Source of the DNA: Prorocentrum cordatum
Taxonomy: Eukaryota > Sar > Dinophyceae > Prorocentrales > Prorocentraceae
Direction: 5' to 3'
Length of the DNA stretch: 64,000 bases
Assembly: GCA_963575745.1 (NCBI GenBank)
Contig: CAUYUJ010020282.1
Location: 280,353 to 344,352 of the forward strand
The position numbers were made by a program, and so were the translations under genes. Shown here one piece after another: positions 53,390-63,797 of this stretch (the first letter of the stretch is position 1; the number at the start of each line of letters is the position of its first letter). The notes below the pieces were generated by a model that had not been told where the DNA came from, made no database searches, and saw only the letters and a list, made by a program, of their open reading frames with translations.

Positions 53390-53485
53390 GAAGAAAAAAA
53401 CGCCATAAAGGTAAATTGTTGGTGTTCCGCGCGGATTTCTGAGGCGCCAGGGGGCGCCCGTATCCGCAGCGCGATGCGCTGATTT
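53390..53485. mobile_element. Fold-back element F3, copy 3 (degenerate or partial)
   Basis: GCCATAAAGGTAAATTGTTGG then TGTTCCGCGCGGATTTCTGA matches the left end of copy 1, including the GCCATAAA flank. The right arm is weak. The copy 1 resemblance extends beyond the inverted repeat, so the family unit may include the upstream AAGAAG..GCCATAAA. Confidence 0.7.
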
Positions 53486-53899
53486 TGTTTCTTCTCCCAG
53501 AGAGTTAGCTTCGCCGAACGCGTTGCGTCACGGCGAAGTTCCAAGTCGCCCCACAATGCGCTTCAAAAGTGCATCCTGGTCTGGTGGGGTGCTCTGGTCG
53601 TCTTGGGCGCCTCAGAGGGGCCTGCGTGCGCGGCTCTCGCTTCGAGACTTCGGGCTGGTGGGGGCGCATGGGCCCTTCGCTGGCGCCCACGCGCGTCGGC
53701 TCGCGCGCTTCTAGGTTCTGGGCCGCTTGGGCGCCTCGCGGGCGCAAGGCGTGCTGGCTGGCGCTTCGGGACTGAACTCGCACCGCATGCGATGAGTCAC
53801 CACATCGATCGCACCGCACTGCTTTGCACTGTGTTCTCGAGATGTGCTAGCGAGCGTGGACTTCAAACAGCAAGTTCTTTCATTGTGGATGTGTAGAAA

Positions 53900-54160
53900 C
53901 GCTATGTGGTGCAGGCTATGTGGTGTAACCTATATGGTAGATGGTGCAAGCTGTGTGGTGTAAGCCATGTGATGCAAGCTATGTGGTGCAACCAATCTAC
54001 GTGGTGCAACCTATGTGGTGTCAGCTATGTGATGCAATCCACGTGGTGCAATCTATGTGGTGGTGTAAGCTATGCGATGCAAGCTACGCAGTGCAAGCTA
54101 TGTTGTGCAAGCTATGTGGTGTCAGCTAAGTGGTGCAATCTACGTGGTGCACCTGATTTG
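53900..54160 (+). repeat. TATGTGGTGCAAGC satellite, array 2
   Basis: About 15 forward units of CTATGTGGTGCAAG (14-17 bases). Frames read repeated VVQAMWCKLC, a false Cys/Trp-rich protein. Confidence 0.94.
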
Positions 54161-54511
54161 TACCAATGATTTGACACATCCCACGCTCTTGCAAACATCC
54201 CACCCACCCGCAACTTGGTTTACACAACCTCTTAAGACCGACTACGACGACACCGACGACAACGACTACGACGACACCGACGACGTCTCCGACGACTTCG
54301 ACGACGACGACAACGACGCCGACGACGACGACGAAGACGACGACGACGTTGCCAACGAAGACGACGACGAGGGAGGAGGGAGGACGACGACGGCGACAAC
54401 GACGACGACGACGACAACGACGAGGGAGGAGGGAGGACGGCGACGACGCGAACGACGAAGAAGGAGGAAGGACGGCGACGCCGACGACGACAACGACGAG
54501 GGAGGAGGGAA

Positions 54512-54555
<44 letters not shown>

Positions 54556-54751
54556 CGACGAAATAGGAGGTACGACGACGAGACGCCGACGACGGACGAC
54601 GACGCCGACGAGGGAGGAGGAGGAAGGACGACCACGGTGACAACGACGACGGCAACGACCACGACGCCAAAGAGGACGACGACGACGAACACGAGGAAAG
54701 ACAGAGGACGACGTAGGCGACGACGACGAAGACGCGGGAGGAGGGAGGACA

Positions 54752-54785
<34 letters not shown>

Positions 54786-54800
54786 AAGAGCGCGCGCGCA
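54161..54800 (+). repeat. Composite repeat: CCCACCCACCC block plus (GAC)n
   Basis: ACATCCCACCCACCCGCAAC then TTGGTTTACACAACCTC precedes about 550 bases of GAC with GAGGGAGGAGGGA interruptions. The reverse copy is at 32440-32870. Confidence 0.85.
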
Positions 54801-54839
54801 CGCTTTTGTTGAAAACCCGTGTTGCGAAGCCGTGTGTTT

Positions 54840-55260
54840 TTGTATGTTTTTTGGACACGATGTTGAAATCCTTCCGAAACCGATGGGTTTTGAAGGTTTC
54901 CGGCATACGCGCGCGACGACGCGCGCGTCTGCACTTCGTCCAATTTTTTGCAGAGGATTCTCGCGACGGCACACGCGCAAGGGCGTTCGACAGATTTCGA
55001 CATGCGCGCGCGAAGCCTGTTTGATAGCAGATTGTGAGAATATTGAAAACCTATGGTTTTCTTAAGATTTCGCAAGAGCTCGCGCGGAAGCTTTTTTAGG
55101 AAATCAATGTTGCGAAACCTTGTTTTTGTATGTTTTGTTGGAAACTCGATTGCGAAATCCTTCCGGCACCGAAGGTTTTCTGAAGGATTTCGGCATGCGA
55201 ACGCGACGACGCGCGCGTGTGCACTTCGTCCCATTTTTTGCAAGGGATTCGTGACAAAGT
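54840..55260 (+). repeat. Dispersed repeat D (copies 2 and 3)
   Basis: TTTTGAAGGTTTCCGGCATA then CGCGCGCGACGACGCGCGCG, TCTGCACTTCGTCC, ATTTTTTGCAGAGGATTC at about 54888-54965. The same blocks recur at about 55170-55255. They match 960-1110. The copies directly follow a GAC array, as the 960-1110 copy follows a GAT array by about 300 bases. Confidence 0.8.
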
Positions 55261-55474
55261 CTTATGTCAGAATACAAACAGTCCGCGCGTATCGTTTTGT
55301 ACAAGGGAAGCTCCGGGGGAACGATCCCGGCCTCTCCGGGATAGTAGAAAGTCATATTTAGGATGGACATGTGGTCAGAATCATGTGTGATACACATACC
55401 CGAAAGGGGTGCGGATAACGCCGGGGGGGGGGGGGGGGTAAGTCTATTTTGTTATTAGAGAGGAGGAGAATCTA

Positions 55475-55690
55475 TGTGGTGTAAGCATATGTGGTGCCAA
55501 CTATGTGGTGTTACCTATGTGTTCACGCTTTATACTGCAAGGTATGTGGTGCAAACTATGTGGTTGAAAGCGATGTGGGGCCAGTATACGTGTTGCAGGG
55601 TTTGTGGTGGAAGCTATGTGGGCAAGCTGTGGTATGCAAGCTGTGTAGTGCAAGCGATGTGGTGTAACCTGTGTGGTGTTGGCTACGGGG
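55475..55690 (+). repeat. TATGTGGTGCAAGC satellite, array 3
   Basis: About 13 forward units (ATGTGGTGTAAGCATATGTG and variants) after a poly-G run near 55422-55438. Confidence 0.9.
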
Positions 55691-56639
55691 TATGCGGTGT
55701 GAACTGTCGTCCAGGCCCGCAGACGGACCCGCAGGCCCGCAGACAGGCCCATCTCGCGTGTCAGCCGAAACGGTTTCCAGCTCACTGTCCCCCGAGCACG
55801 CGATTCCGTCGCCTACTGGGCGAACGCCGCTGTCTCTTTGGCGGGAAATGTGCAAGTGCCGATTCGTTGATCGCGCACGGGGCTTAATCATTGCCACTCT
55901 TGAGCCCCTGGTGATCTTTTTTTCATTCATTGTTTTGCCGATCGGCGCGGGCCCCCAAACCTCCCCCTCCCCCTCCCCCGTGGAGTGGATCTTGGTTGTT
56001 GTTTGGCTCCTGTTTTGAGCAGGTGGGGTCTCCCCCACAGGACGCACGGTTCCAAACAGTCGCACTAAGCAGAGGTCTGGAGCCAGAACCCCCCCCCTTT
56101 CCGCCCCCCCTTTTTCCGCCCAATGTCGAAACGCCGGATTAAAAACAAAAAAAAAAACGCTCACTTGCGAGAGGGCGCGAGGGGTCTGGCCTTGGCCGAA
56201 ATCGCACGGTGGCACGTTGAGACTTGGGGCGCGAACAAGGGAAAGACCATGGACACACCGCCCCGAAATGGCTCTTGGAACTCCCAGCGCGGACAAACGA
56301 TGCCGCATCTGTTCCATGATGTTTCAGACAACAGGTACTGCAACGGGCCATGGCGCCGAACATTGTGCGCAGGGGGGGACCTCTGCAGGCCCCCCCAGGC
56401 AGAACACGGGCGTTGCGTTGGGCCCCCGCTTTCCTGCGGTCATCCCCAATGCGCGGGGTTGTCGGGGAGGGAGCGCGCCTGGTTCATCACAGTGGAGCCT
56501 CGGACATTGGACGGGTCGAAGGCGGAGGAGAGGAACGCCGTTCGATATAGATTGTGTTGGTTGCCGTAGTGGGTTGCGTCGCATCAGTGGTTTTCGATTC
56601 AGCGGAAACGTTCGAGCATGATTATGCCAGCGGGTGTAT
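55691..56639. other. Unique stretch, no supported gene
   Basis: Several frames of 66-253 codons overlap on both strands. None carries a domain I can name. It has the composition of unique intergenic DNA, and exons cannot be excluded. Confidence 0.4.
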
Positions 56640-57006
56640 CCCGACCATTGAATTGATTATGTGCCACCCACGGGGTGCAATGTACGTTGGGCAACCCATG
56701 AAGTGCAACTCGTGTGCCAATATTGAAATCTCCAAATCCGACGATCGCGCAATCCTCCCACCCGCCCGCAACTTGTTGGCTAAATTGAACAGGCGGCTTA
56801 CAGCGGCGATGACGATCACGATGATGATGTTGATGTTCATGGCGGCTGTGGAGGGGATGGCAATGAAGTGGCGATGGCAAAGAAGTTGTTTTTGAAAGGG
56901 ACGATTGCGATAATGGTGACGTTGGCGATAATGAGGATGATGCTGATGGTTGTGATGATGAGGATGTCGGTGGTGCTGGTGAGGATGGTGCGGGCGCACC
57001 CGCGCG

Positions 57007-57042
<36 letters not shown>

Positions 57043-57430
57043 AACTGGGGCGGCACCAGCGATAACAATGATGACGACAATTGTGATGATACTGATGATG
57101 ATGAAGGTGATGATGGTGATGCTGATGTTGATTCTGTTGAAGATGGTGGTGATGAGGGGGGATGGAAGTGCGCGCGCAGGAATGCAGATCTCATGGCGTA
57201 TTTTGATTGCGCCTGCAATAAATTGTCGTAGATGTGCTTGAGCACACCTGTGCAATCACGCTCCGCACAGAAGGGTGCTGTAATGTTTGTGTCGTACACG
57301 CCCGGAGACCTGCGCGTGTGGCCCACATTTCTGTTTATAGCGTTGGCGGGTGCGCGGTGGTTGTTGGACTCGGTCGACATTCGCGCGCGTGTGGCCCGCA
57401 TGTTCTCATTTGGGAAGATGCTCGAGTCAC
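56640..57430 (+). repeat. Composite repeat: CCCACCCGCCC block plus (GAT)n, with (TA)n
   Basis: CGATCGCGCAATCCTCCCAC then CCGCCCGCAACTTGTTGG precedes GAT-rich sequence (56805-57150) split by (TA)n at 57009-57040. It ends with CATTCGCGCGCGTGTGGCCC, like repeat A. Confidence 0.75.
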
Positions 57431-57834
57431 CGTTGCGTTGCTGATGATTTCGGCGACAGCGTGAGCACGCAGGATTCTGTCCGATTCGCGTTGGGACAAT
57501 CCATCGCATGGAAGCTTGTGGCAATCGATGTCGTACCTCTGATGTTTTGAATGTTTTGACATATTCGCGGCGCGTCACGCGTATGTACCCCGCATGGTTG
57601 TTCCGTTTGCGGAAGGCGCCACTCGGATCATTTATTCGATCAACGCATGTGCGCCTCATTATGGTCTGTAACATGGATGACAGGGGGTGTGGTACAGGGC
57701 CTGACTGCTGTGCTGTCTCTTGATTGTTTGTGATGTTCGGTTGTGCAGAATTTCAGTTAACTGTTCCCCAACAGTGCTTGCATTCAGGGGTTCTTACCTC
57801 TTGTCAAAAAACTGGGCTTGCCCGTCTGACGGCT
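57431..57834. other. Unique stretch without a supported gene
   Basis: Mixed composition, short frames only. Confidence 0.5.
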
Positions 57835-58085
57835 GCGTGCTCGCCATCGCCGCCCCGTCGCCGCTTCGTCGCCGCCCGTCGTTTGGGCCTGTCTGACGGT
57901 CTGGCGGTTCGGTTCTGTGCTCGCTGTCGCCACCTAGTCGCCGCCCTTCGTTTGGGCCTGATTGTTGGTCTGGCGATTTCGTGCTTGCCGTCATCGCCCC
58001 GTCGCCGCCTCGTCGCCGCCCATCGTCTAGGCTTGATTGCCGGTCAGGCGGTAATGTTGTGGCCGTCGCCGTTGCGTCCCGTCGC
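57835..58085 (+). repeat. About 65-70-bp repeat GTCGCCGCCCRTCG
   Basis: Three to four units with GTCGCCGCCCGTCGTTTGGG, CCTGTCTGACGGTCTGGCGG and variants (anchors near 57870, 57936 and 58010). It resembles 3850-4010 in reverse. Confidence 0.75.
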
Positions 58086-58099
58086 AGCCCATAGATTGA

Positions 58100-58660
58100 A
58101 TCACGCAGACTGCGCCACATAGACATCTCTATGCGGGCCACTCGAGCGCGTGGGCCGCGCGCGCATGTCGAAATCTCCCCACAATCTTCGTCACCGACAC
58201 GTGGACCCCCTCTTCGTCATCGGCGTGACCAGCATCGGCGCCGACAGTTGGCCTTGCCGTCGTCATCGGCACCATCGACACCATCATCGTTATTATCCGC
58301 ATCGTGTCCGCCTTGTCGGCATTACAATGATACCGCGCTCGCCCGAGTCACCGACCCGCACTGAAGTGCCCGCGCGCCAGCGCGCACTGCGAGACGAGCC
58401 GGGGAGTCTTCCGCGGTCAGCGCCTCCGCGGCCGCGTCGGTCTCGCCAAACTAGCTGGCCACTCTGCGCGCGAGCTTGCGCGCGCTGACGCGGCGCAGCG
58501 ATGCGCCAACCAGCATTAAACAGTCAGCGCAATCGCCGCCACAGGGGCTTTGCAAACCAATTTGCGGGTGGGTGGGTGGAACGATTGCGCGAACAGTCGC
58601 GTTGTCAACTTCGAACTTCGCACTACTGCCCACGCTCTCATACAATTTGCCAACATTAAT
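58100..58660 (-). repeat. Dispersed repeat A (copy 3, reverse)
   Basis: The reverse complement shares CCACCCACCCGCAAATTGGT, CGGCGATTGCGCTGACTG, GTGACTCGGGCGAGCGCGGT and the GATGAT.. segment with 1136-1995. It has a TGCGCCACATAGAC satellite unit at its outer edge (58110). Confidence 0.8.
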
Positions 58661-59849
58661 CACGGTGGCCTGGCACGCTGGCCACGCTGAGCTGCCGACG
58701 CTGGGACAGCTACGAACAGCCGAAGGAGGCACCTGCGACACTGCGCTGCTGTTGGCCGCATCCAGACAGCACGCTCGGCATTCACCAGACCAACACTCGC
58801 GAGTCAACAACCGTGATTGGTAAGGGCTAGCCGCCAGCTGCTCGAGACACACTGCGGCAAATAACCGGACGAACTGCGATTGCGAGCCTACGAAGCAGGG
58901 CGCGCGGGTGCTCTCCAGCAGCACAGCAGCGCAAGCGCCGCAACGGCCAGCTACGCCCGCCGGCGCCTGCTCACAAAAGAGTGCCGAACGCTAGCGGCTA
59001 CACCAGCTGTGTGCGTTTTGGAGGGCCACGGGGCGCACCTGGCTGGCATGCGCGACCAGTGCCGCGGCGGAAGCGCGCGCCGGGCACGATCTGTGCGAGT
59101 GCCCTTACGATCAGCGTTCTGCTCCCAGGTGAGAGGCAGCATCGGCATGTCGACGCCACATTGGAGGAACTTGTCCCTAGGGTCTCCCTGCTGTGGGGTG
59201 CTGCTGCGATTCATTAATTGCCCTGGTCATGGTCAGTTCATCTCACATTTACGGGCTGACCACGGACGAGCCGACAGGCCCCCCAGGGCTCACGACATTC
59301 AGTTCGGACTGAGGCTCGTGTGACATCGACGAGTTGTGCCGAGTGTCCATTGCGCAGGCCTCGCGGTGAACACTGGCACCTCGTTGTGGGTGTTTTTCTG
59401 CGGCGCAGGGGCTGCGGAGGGACATTCCCCTTTTGCCTGGTAGCCAAAATTCGAACAGGAGCGCGAGTGCGCGGCCCTGGCCACGCTGGTTTGCAGCGCG
59501 CTCGCGCGGTAGACCAGGCATTGATGGGAAAAGGACCGCTGCTCTTTTATCTCTCATGGTACCATTGCCGCTACACCCTCCACCCTTCACCCTTAACGCC
59601 CGTAATCGTACTCTCGTTTCTTCTTCCTCTGCGAGTCCGCCGGGCGATTCGATTCAACCATGCGGGTTCTTACCAAGAAGTTGTGAAGTGACACTGCAGA
59701 GTTGGGCCACGTCATCTTGTGCCTTTTGTTTTGTGCGTCGTTAACCTCCCCGCACGGCGAGCAGTTGGGTGGTGCGCAAGCCGCACGGTCCAGTTCGCGT
59801 GGTCTCGATCCCACTGATGAGCGACATGCACAAACGGCCTCCGAACAAT
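58661..59849. other. Unique stretch, no supported gene
   Basis: A 147-codon frame (58880-59323) and others are open on both strands without a domain. A frame at 59702-60028 starts MGHVILCLLFCASLTSPHGE, signal-peptide-like, but its second half is reversed L-family repeat, so I do not call it. Confidence 0.4.
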
Positions 59850-60035
59850 TCCAATACTGTCCATCCCAAGAGGTTCCCAAGACGGCCCAGAGAGCCGAAG
59901 GCGCCAACCGGCCCAGAAGCGCCGTGAGAAGTCGCACAAAGAACCGAAAGATGGGCCGAGGGAGCGCCAGGAGGCCTTTAAGAAGGCCCACGGTGTTGAA
60001 CCTGATCCCGAAAGAGGCCTTCTTCTGATCTTCGT
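59850..60035 (-). repeat. CTTGGGGCC-type dispersed repeat (L family), locus 6, reverse
   Basis: The reverse complement has GTCTTGGGAACCTCTTGGGA, TTCTGGGCCGGTTGGCGCC, GGCCTTCTTAAAGGCCTCCT. Confidence 0.7.
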
Positions 60036-60229
60036 GAGTTCCAGAGAAATCATTTGGAGTAGGCAGCATAAGTAAGAAGGGTTTCGGGCAGTTTTTCCGC
60101 GGCCCATCCAGGGCATCTCGTCACCTGGCTAGACGACACCCACTTTTGCATGACCCTTGGCACACTTGCATCTAGTACGAATCGCAATCAGTGGTGTGCA
60201 ATTAATGAAAGAGGGAAGGAGGGAGGGAA

Positions 60230-60252
60230 GGCGAGAGGGAGACCGGGGAACA

Positions 60253-60284
<32 letters not shown>

Positions 60285-60400
60285 ATATGTATATATAACA
60301 AAAAGAAGACATGAAAATACGAGAAAGAGACAGAGAGAGAGAGAGAGAGAGAACACAAAAAAAATGAGGGATAGAAAGAGAGACATAATGATCGGCAGAC
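60230..60400 (+). repeat. (TA)n, (TATG)n and (GA)n tracts
   Basis: ATATATATATATATATATGT at 60253-60290, then AGAGAGAGAGAGAGAGAGAG at 60329-60352. No gene is supported from 60036 to 61094. Confidence 0.9.
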
Positions 60401-61094
60401 CTCTGCCGCCACGCGCGCCAGGAGCTAATGCTCGAAGCCGCCAGCGCGGCGCGCTACGATACCAGGGAGGGGCCCTGGGCTTTCGCGGGGGGCGCGGGGG
60501 AAAAGGTGAGCAGTGGGATGGGCTGAGGATCTGAGCCAGTGCGGTTGCCCTTCGATGTCGGCGCGAGGGCGCGAAGACAGCCGCGCGTCGCGCGGGCAGG
60601 AGGGGGGAAGGGAGGGAGGGCAAGCGTGTGTTCACACGCATGGCTTGGCGACGGGTCCCAGCTCCATGCGGAATCGGCGCTCTCGCCAAGTCAGGCAGCA
60701 TTGGCTTCATGATTCTGGGGCACCATCCCCGATCCGTGGATCCAGCGCCCACGCGCCAGATCCACGGAACCGTAATCCATGTCAGCGTACGCCCGATGAG
60801 GATGGGGAGCGCGGGCGCGGATGACAGGCGGAGGAAGCAACCTCGCGCTCGGTGAGCTCAGTCTCATAAGTTGCATCGGCCACTTGGGAAGCTGGGGAAG
60901 CTGCATCGGCCCCTTCGTGCGTGTGGCATGGCCCGCGACTGGCATCTTCCGCACGGCAGACGGCGTCGGCCGACCTAAGGGTGAGGGGGGGCCGCTGAGC
61001 AAGGTGTCGGGCCCTGGCCCGCGTCGGACCGACCTCGGACCCGTGCCCCGCCGCACCGGTGTCGGGGATTGGGCGCGTGGGCGAGCGACGGGTC

Positions 61095-61295
61095 CCGCAG
61101 TCCGGGATCGAGAGGACCCAGGGTCGAGTCGAAGGGTCGAGGCTCCAGGATCGGGAGGACCGAGGATCGAGAGGATCGAGAGGGTCGAGGGTCGAGTCGA
61201 AGGGTCGAGGCTCGAGGATCGAGAGGACCGAGGGTCGAGGGGGTGGAGGGTCGAGGCTCCAGGGTCGGGTCGAGGGTCGAGGGTCGACGGGAGTC
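61095..61295 (+). repeat. GGTCGAGGNTCGAG minisatellite
   Basis: Irregular tandem units of AGGGTCGAGTCGAAGGGTCG, AGGCTCGAGGATCGAGAGGA and CCGAGGGTCGAGGG. Confidence 0.9.
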
Positions 61296-61454
61296 TACGC
61301 TGCCCTCCCTTCGGCAGCTCGCAGTGGCCGCCCGCCTTCCGGTGCACCGGTTTTGGGTGCACGCGGCCGCGTGCGATTTCCTCGCGACGAAGATCCTCGA
61401 CGCCTCGGGCCCCAGGCCTGCCAGGTGGGGTCCGAGGAGATGGGGTCGGAGGAT

Positions 61455-61610
61455 TCCGCCGCATCGCCGATGCATCGGCGATGCGGCTCGACGTGGAGCC
61501 CGATTCCCTCCACGCCGACACCGCCGTTGCATCGCCAACGTCGCCGATACAACGCCGAGGCATCGCCGATGCATCGGCGATGCACTGGCGATGCATTGGC
61601 GATGCGGCGC
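61455..61610. repeat. Palindromic ATCGCCGATGCATCGGCGAT units
   Basis: The perfect 20-base palindrome ATCGCCGATGCATCGGCGAT occurs at about 61464-61483 and 61563-61582. Half-sites such as GATGCATTGGCGATGC lie around them. It is a short cluster with strong hairpin potential. Confidence 0.92.
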
Positions 61611-61732
61611 GATTCTCACATGGCGCTGCTGTGCATCCCGGCGCAGCCTGCTCCGATTCGATCTCGACTCTGTGCCGATGCGGCCCGGCCCGAGGCACAA
61701 TCCGATTCGATGCTGATTGGTGCCCGAAGAAT

Positions 61733-61838
61733 ATACACCACCACCACGTCGATTCCTCCTCTCTCCTCTACCCTCCTCTTTCCTTTCTCTTTCCTGGGAG
61801 AGGGAGGGGGTGAGGGAGGTGGTGGTGTATATGTTTGG
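61733..61838. mobile_element. Fold-back element F5 (about 105 bp)
   Basis: ATATACACCACCACCACGTC, then a pyrimidine-rich half (TCCTCTCTCCTCTACCCTCC), then a purine-rich half (GGGAGAGGGAGGGGGTGAGG) and GGTGGTGGTGTATAT. The ends are exact inverted repeats over about 15 bases and the middle also pairs. Confidence 0.85.
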
Positions 61839-61904
61839 GCCCCCCCAACTGGTGTTTCTGTTTGGCCCCCCCGGCCGCCGCGCCGCTGCCCCGGGACGGC
61901 CCAG

Positions 61905-62045
61905 GACCAGATGTCCGAGGTGCGGCGGGCCGTGCGGGCGCAGGCGCGCGAGCTCGAGGCGCTGCGGCGGCAGCAGGACCCGCTCGCCAGGGCCGTGAGG
62001 CGCCGCCTCTGGCCGGGCACGCCGCGGGGGCGCCGGGGCCCCGTT
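61905..62045 (+). CDS. Exon-like helical fragment of unknown protein
   Basis: MSEVRRAVRAQARELEALRR then QQDPLARAVRRRLWPGTPRG. It is rich in Arg, Glu and Ala with heptad-like Leu spacing, so perhaps coiled-coil. Element F1 copy 2 begins right after it, so the exon may end where the element starts. No domain is recognised. Confidence 0.3.
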
Positions 62046-62268
62046 CGGGGCCGGACGAGAGGGGGGGGCCGGACGAACGGGGGGGGATTGGGGACGGAGC
62101 GGGGGGGTTACGAAATCTGCTGCATGCAGCTGGTTTCGGCCCCACCGAGGGGCCCATTCCTCGATGCATGTGCCGCCTCCGGCGCCGGGAGGCGCCGGGA
62201 AAGCCAGCCACGTGTGAGCTGCTTCTCGAACCCCCCCTATGCTATCCCGCCCTCTCGCCCGGCCCGAC
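62046..62268. mobile_element. Fold-back element F1, copy 2 (223 bp)
   Basis: Left end TTCGGGGCCGGACGAGAGGG and right end CCCTCTCGCCCGGCCCGAC are inverted. The interior TACGAAATCTGCTGCATGCA then GCTGGTTTCGGCCCCACCGA is nearly identical to copy 1 at 27888. CCG flanks both sides (62043-62045, 62269-62271), again a 3-bp duplication. Confidence 0.85.
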
Positions 62269-62859
62269 CCGTGCGCACCCAAGCTGACGACCGAATTTTG
62301 CAGGAGGGGCGTTGGCGCCAGATCAGGTGCGGAAAGGGTACCGATACCACTGCCCTCGCCTCGTTTCCGCCCTGCTGTGCCCTTATGGGAGGCCCTCGTC
62401 GCCACCGCTGGATTCGCTTCGGAATTGCTGGTCAGGTCGCACCCCAGGAGGGGTCCAGGGAGTAGCAATATCGGTACCTTTTGGTTCCCCCATTCGCAGT
62501 AATAGATGACACCGGTCACGATGACGACGGGGACGAGAGTACCGAAAGGGAAGTCGCCGCGCAGCACAGTTTGCAGAGGTGGGAGTTGAGTTCTTGGCAC
62601 GGGGGCGCGAGGAAGCCAGCATGCGGAGGTGAGAGCGACTCACGGTCAATTCCGTCTCTGGGGGGTTCAGCGAGAGGACAGCAGTCGATGACAGATAGGG
62701 GTCACCCCCGCTTCCCTCCCTCCTTCATCATCTTCCAGGCTCGGCTCGGAAGTTCTGCTCAGAGCGAGCCCAGACGCCGAGCGCCCCGCAGTCGTTGTTT
62801 TGCATCGCGAAGCCGGACACGGCCCATACTGGGGCGTGACAGATTGACGTCGCTTCCCC
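62269..62859. other. Unique stretch before an unidentified ORF
   Basis: Average composition, frames on both strands, no domain recognised. Confidence 0.45.
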
Positions 62860-63337
62860 GTCTGTGCACGCGCGCGCGCGCCATGGCCCCGAAGGGTCCT
62901 CGCCGTGCGCCCCTTGCGCCACGGCAGCCCAAGAAGCCAGGCAAGGGCCGCCGGAAGGCTACCTTCGCAGATCGACGGGGTACTTTAACCTCAGTCGGAA
63001 GGGAGCCTACGCCGCCGCACTCCAGAGCAGTGGTGGCGTCGACCGAGCAGACGCTGCGTACAACGAGTTCGCTCACAAACGCCGGTGTGAGTTCGATACG
63101 ACTTGCCAGGAGCACCGCTCCGACCCACGTGAGCTCAAGGGCGAGCTAATGAGACTGTGCGGGGTACACACATTCGGCTACACCTTGGTGCAGTTCTCCT
63201 TCAGTCACAAAAAGGCCATATACTGTGACCCACCACCAGTAGGGACCGCGGTCGACGCCGCTGCCAACAAGGGAAAATGCAGACGTTTGTTGTCTTGTTC
63301 ATCAGCCTGGATGCACGCTGTTGGGATGTTCCCGTGA
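62860..63337 (+). CDS. Unidentified coding-like segment, frame uncertain at its start
   Basis: An ATG at 62883 opens a basic N-terminus (MAPKGPRRAPLAPRQPKK) in frame 0. The convincing part is in frame 2: GYFNLSRKGAYAAALQSSGG, VDRADAAYNEFAHKRRCEFD, ELKGELMRLCGVHTFGYTLV and QFSFSHKKAIYCD, up to a stop at 63337. The amphipathic, mixed composition looks like protein. Going from the basic start to this frame would need one frame change or a short intron near 62960. I recognise no family. Confidence 0.4.
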
Positions 63338-63464
63338 TCATCGCTCCCGAAAAGAGAGGGCGACAGAACGTCGCACACAAGTAGCATCTCATTTCGCACG
63401 CAAGAGGAGGGCGACCGCTTAGTACAGCAGGCCTGCACACAGGACAAACCTGTGGCGCTCGCAA

Positions 63465-63797
63465 TATTGGGCCCATCAGCACGGACTACCCAAAAAGAGC
63501 CGAACCACAGTGTTCCGTCGCATGGCCAAGGTAACCAAGCCTACGCCAGGACATATCCAAGGGACCATCTGCCAATTTGGACGGGATGAGGTCGAGGCCC
63601 TCCAGAAAGTCGTCGAATTTCTTCTTGACCCAGCCGACGCCGTCGTCTGGATCCGCGCCGCCACCTGTGAGGCTGACGCCGTCGCGGCCATGCCTGCGCC
63701 CGAGGCGCTGTTCACGGCGCAATTCTCAGGAGCTGCACTTGTCGACGGCAACCGCCGCCCATGTGGGCCAGGCACGGCGCAGCACAATCCGACGTAG
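63465..63797 (+). CDS. Unidentified coding-like segment near the window end
   Basis: Frame 0: FRRMAKVTKPTPGHIQGTIC, QFGRDEVEALQKVVEFLLDP, ADAVVWIRAATCEADAVAAM, to a stop at 63797. It looks like a globular domain fragment and may belong with the segment at 62860-63337 as a later exon (same strand, about 130 bases between). No family is recognised. 63798-64000 continues without a clear frame. Confidence 0.4.
   Translation, partial: YWAHQHGLPKKSRTTVFRRMAKVTKPTPGHIQGTICQFGRDEVEALQKVVEFLLDPADAVVWIRAATCEADAVAAMPAPEALFTAQFSGAALVDGNRRPCGPGTAQHNPT

Noticed and set aside
53900-54160. Cys/Trp-rich protein frame
   Set aside because: It is the CTATGTGGTGCAAG satellite read in frame.
59702-60028. Frame with a signal-peptide-like start
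   Set aside because: The second half is reversed L-family repeat and no domain is present.
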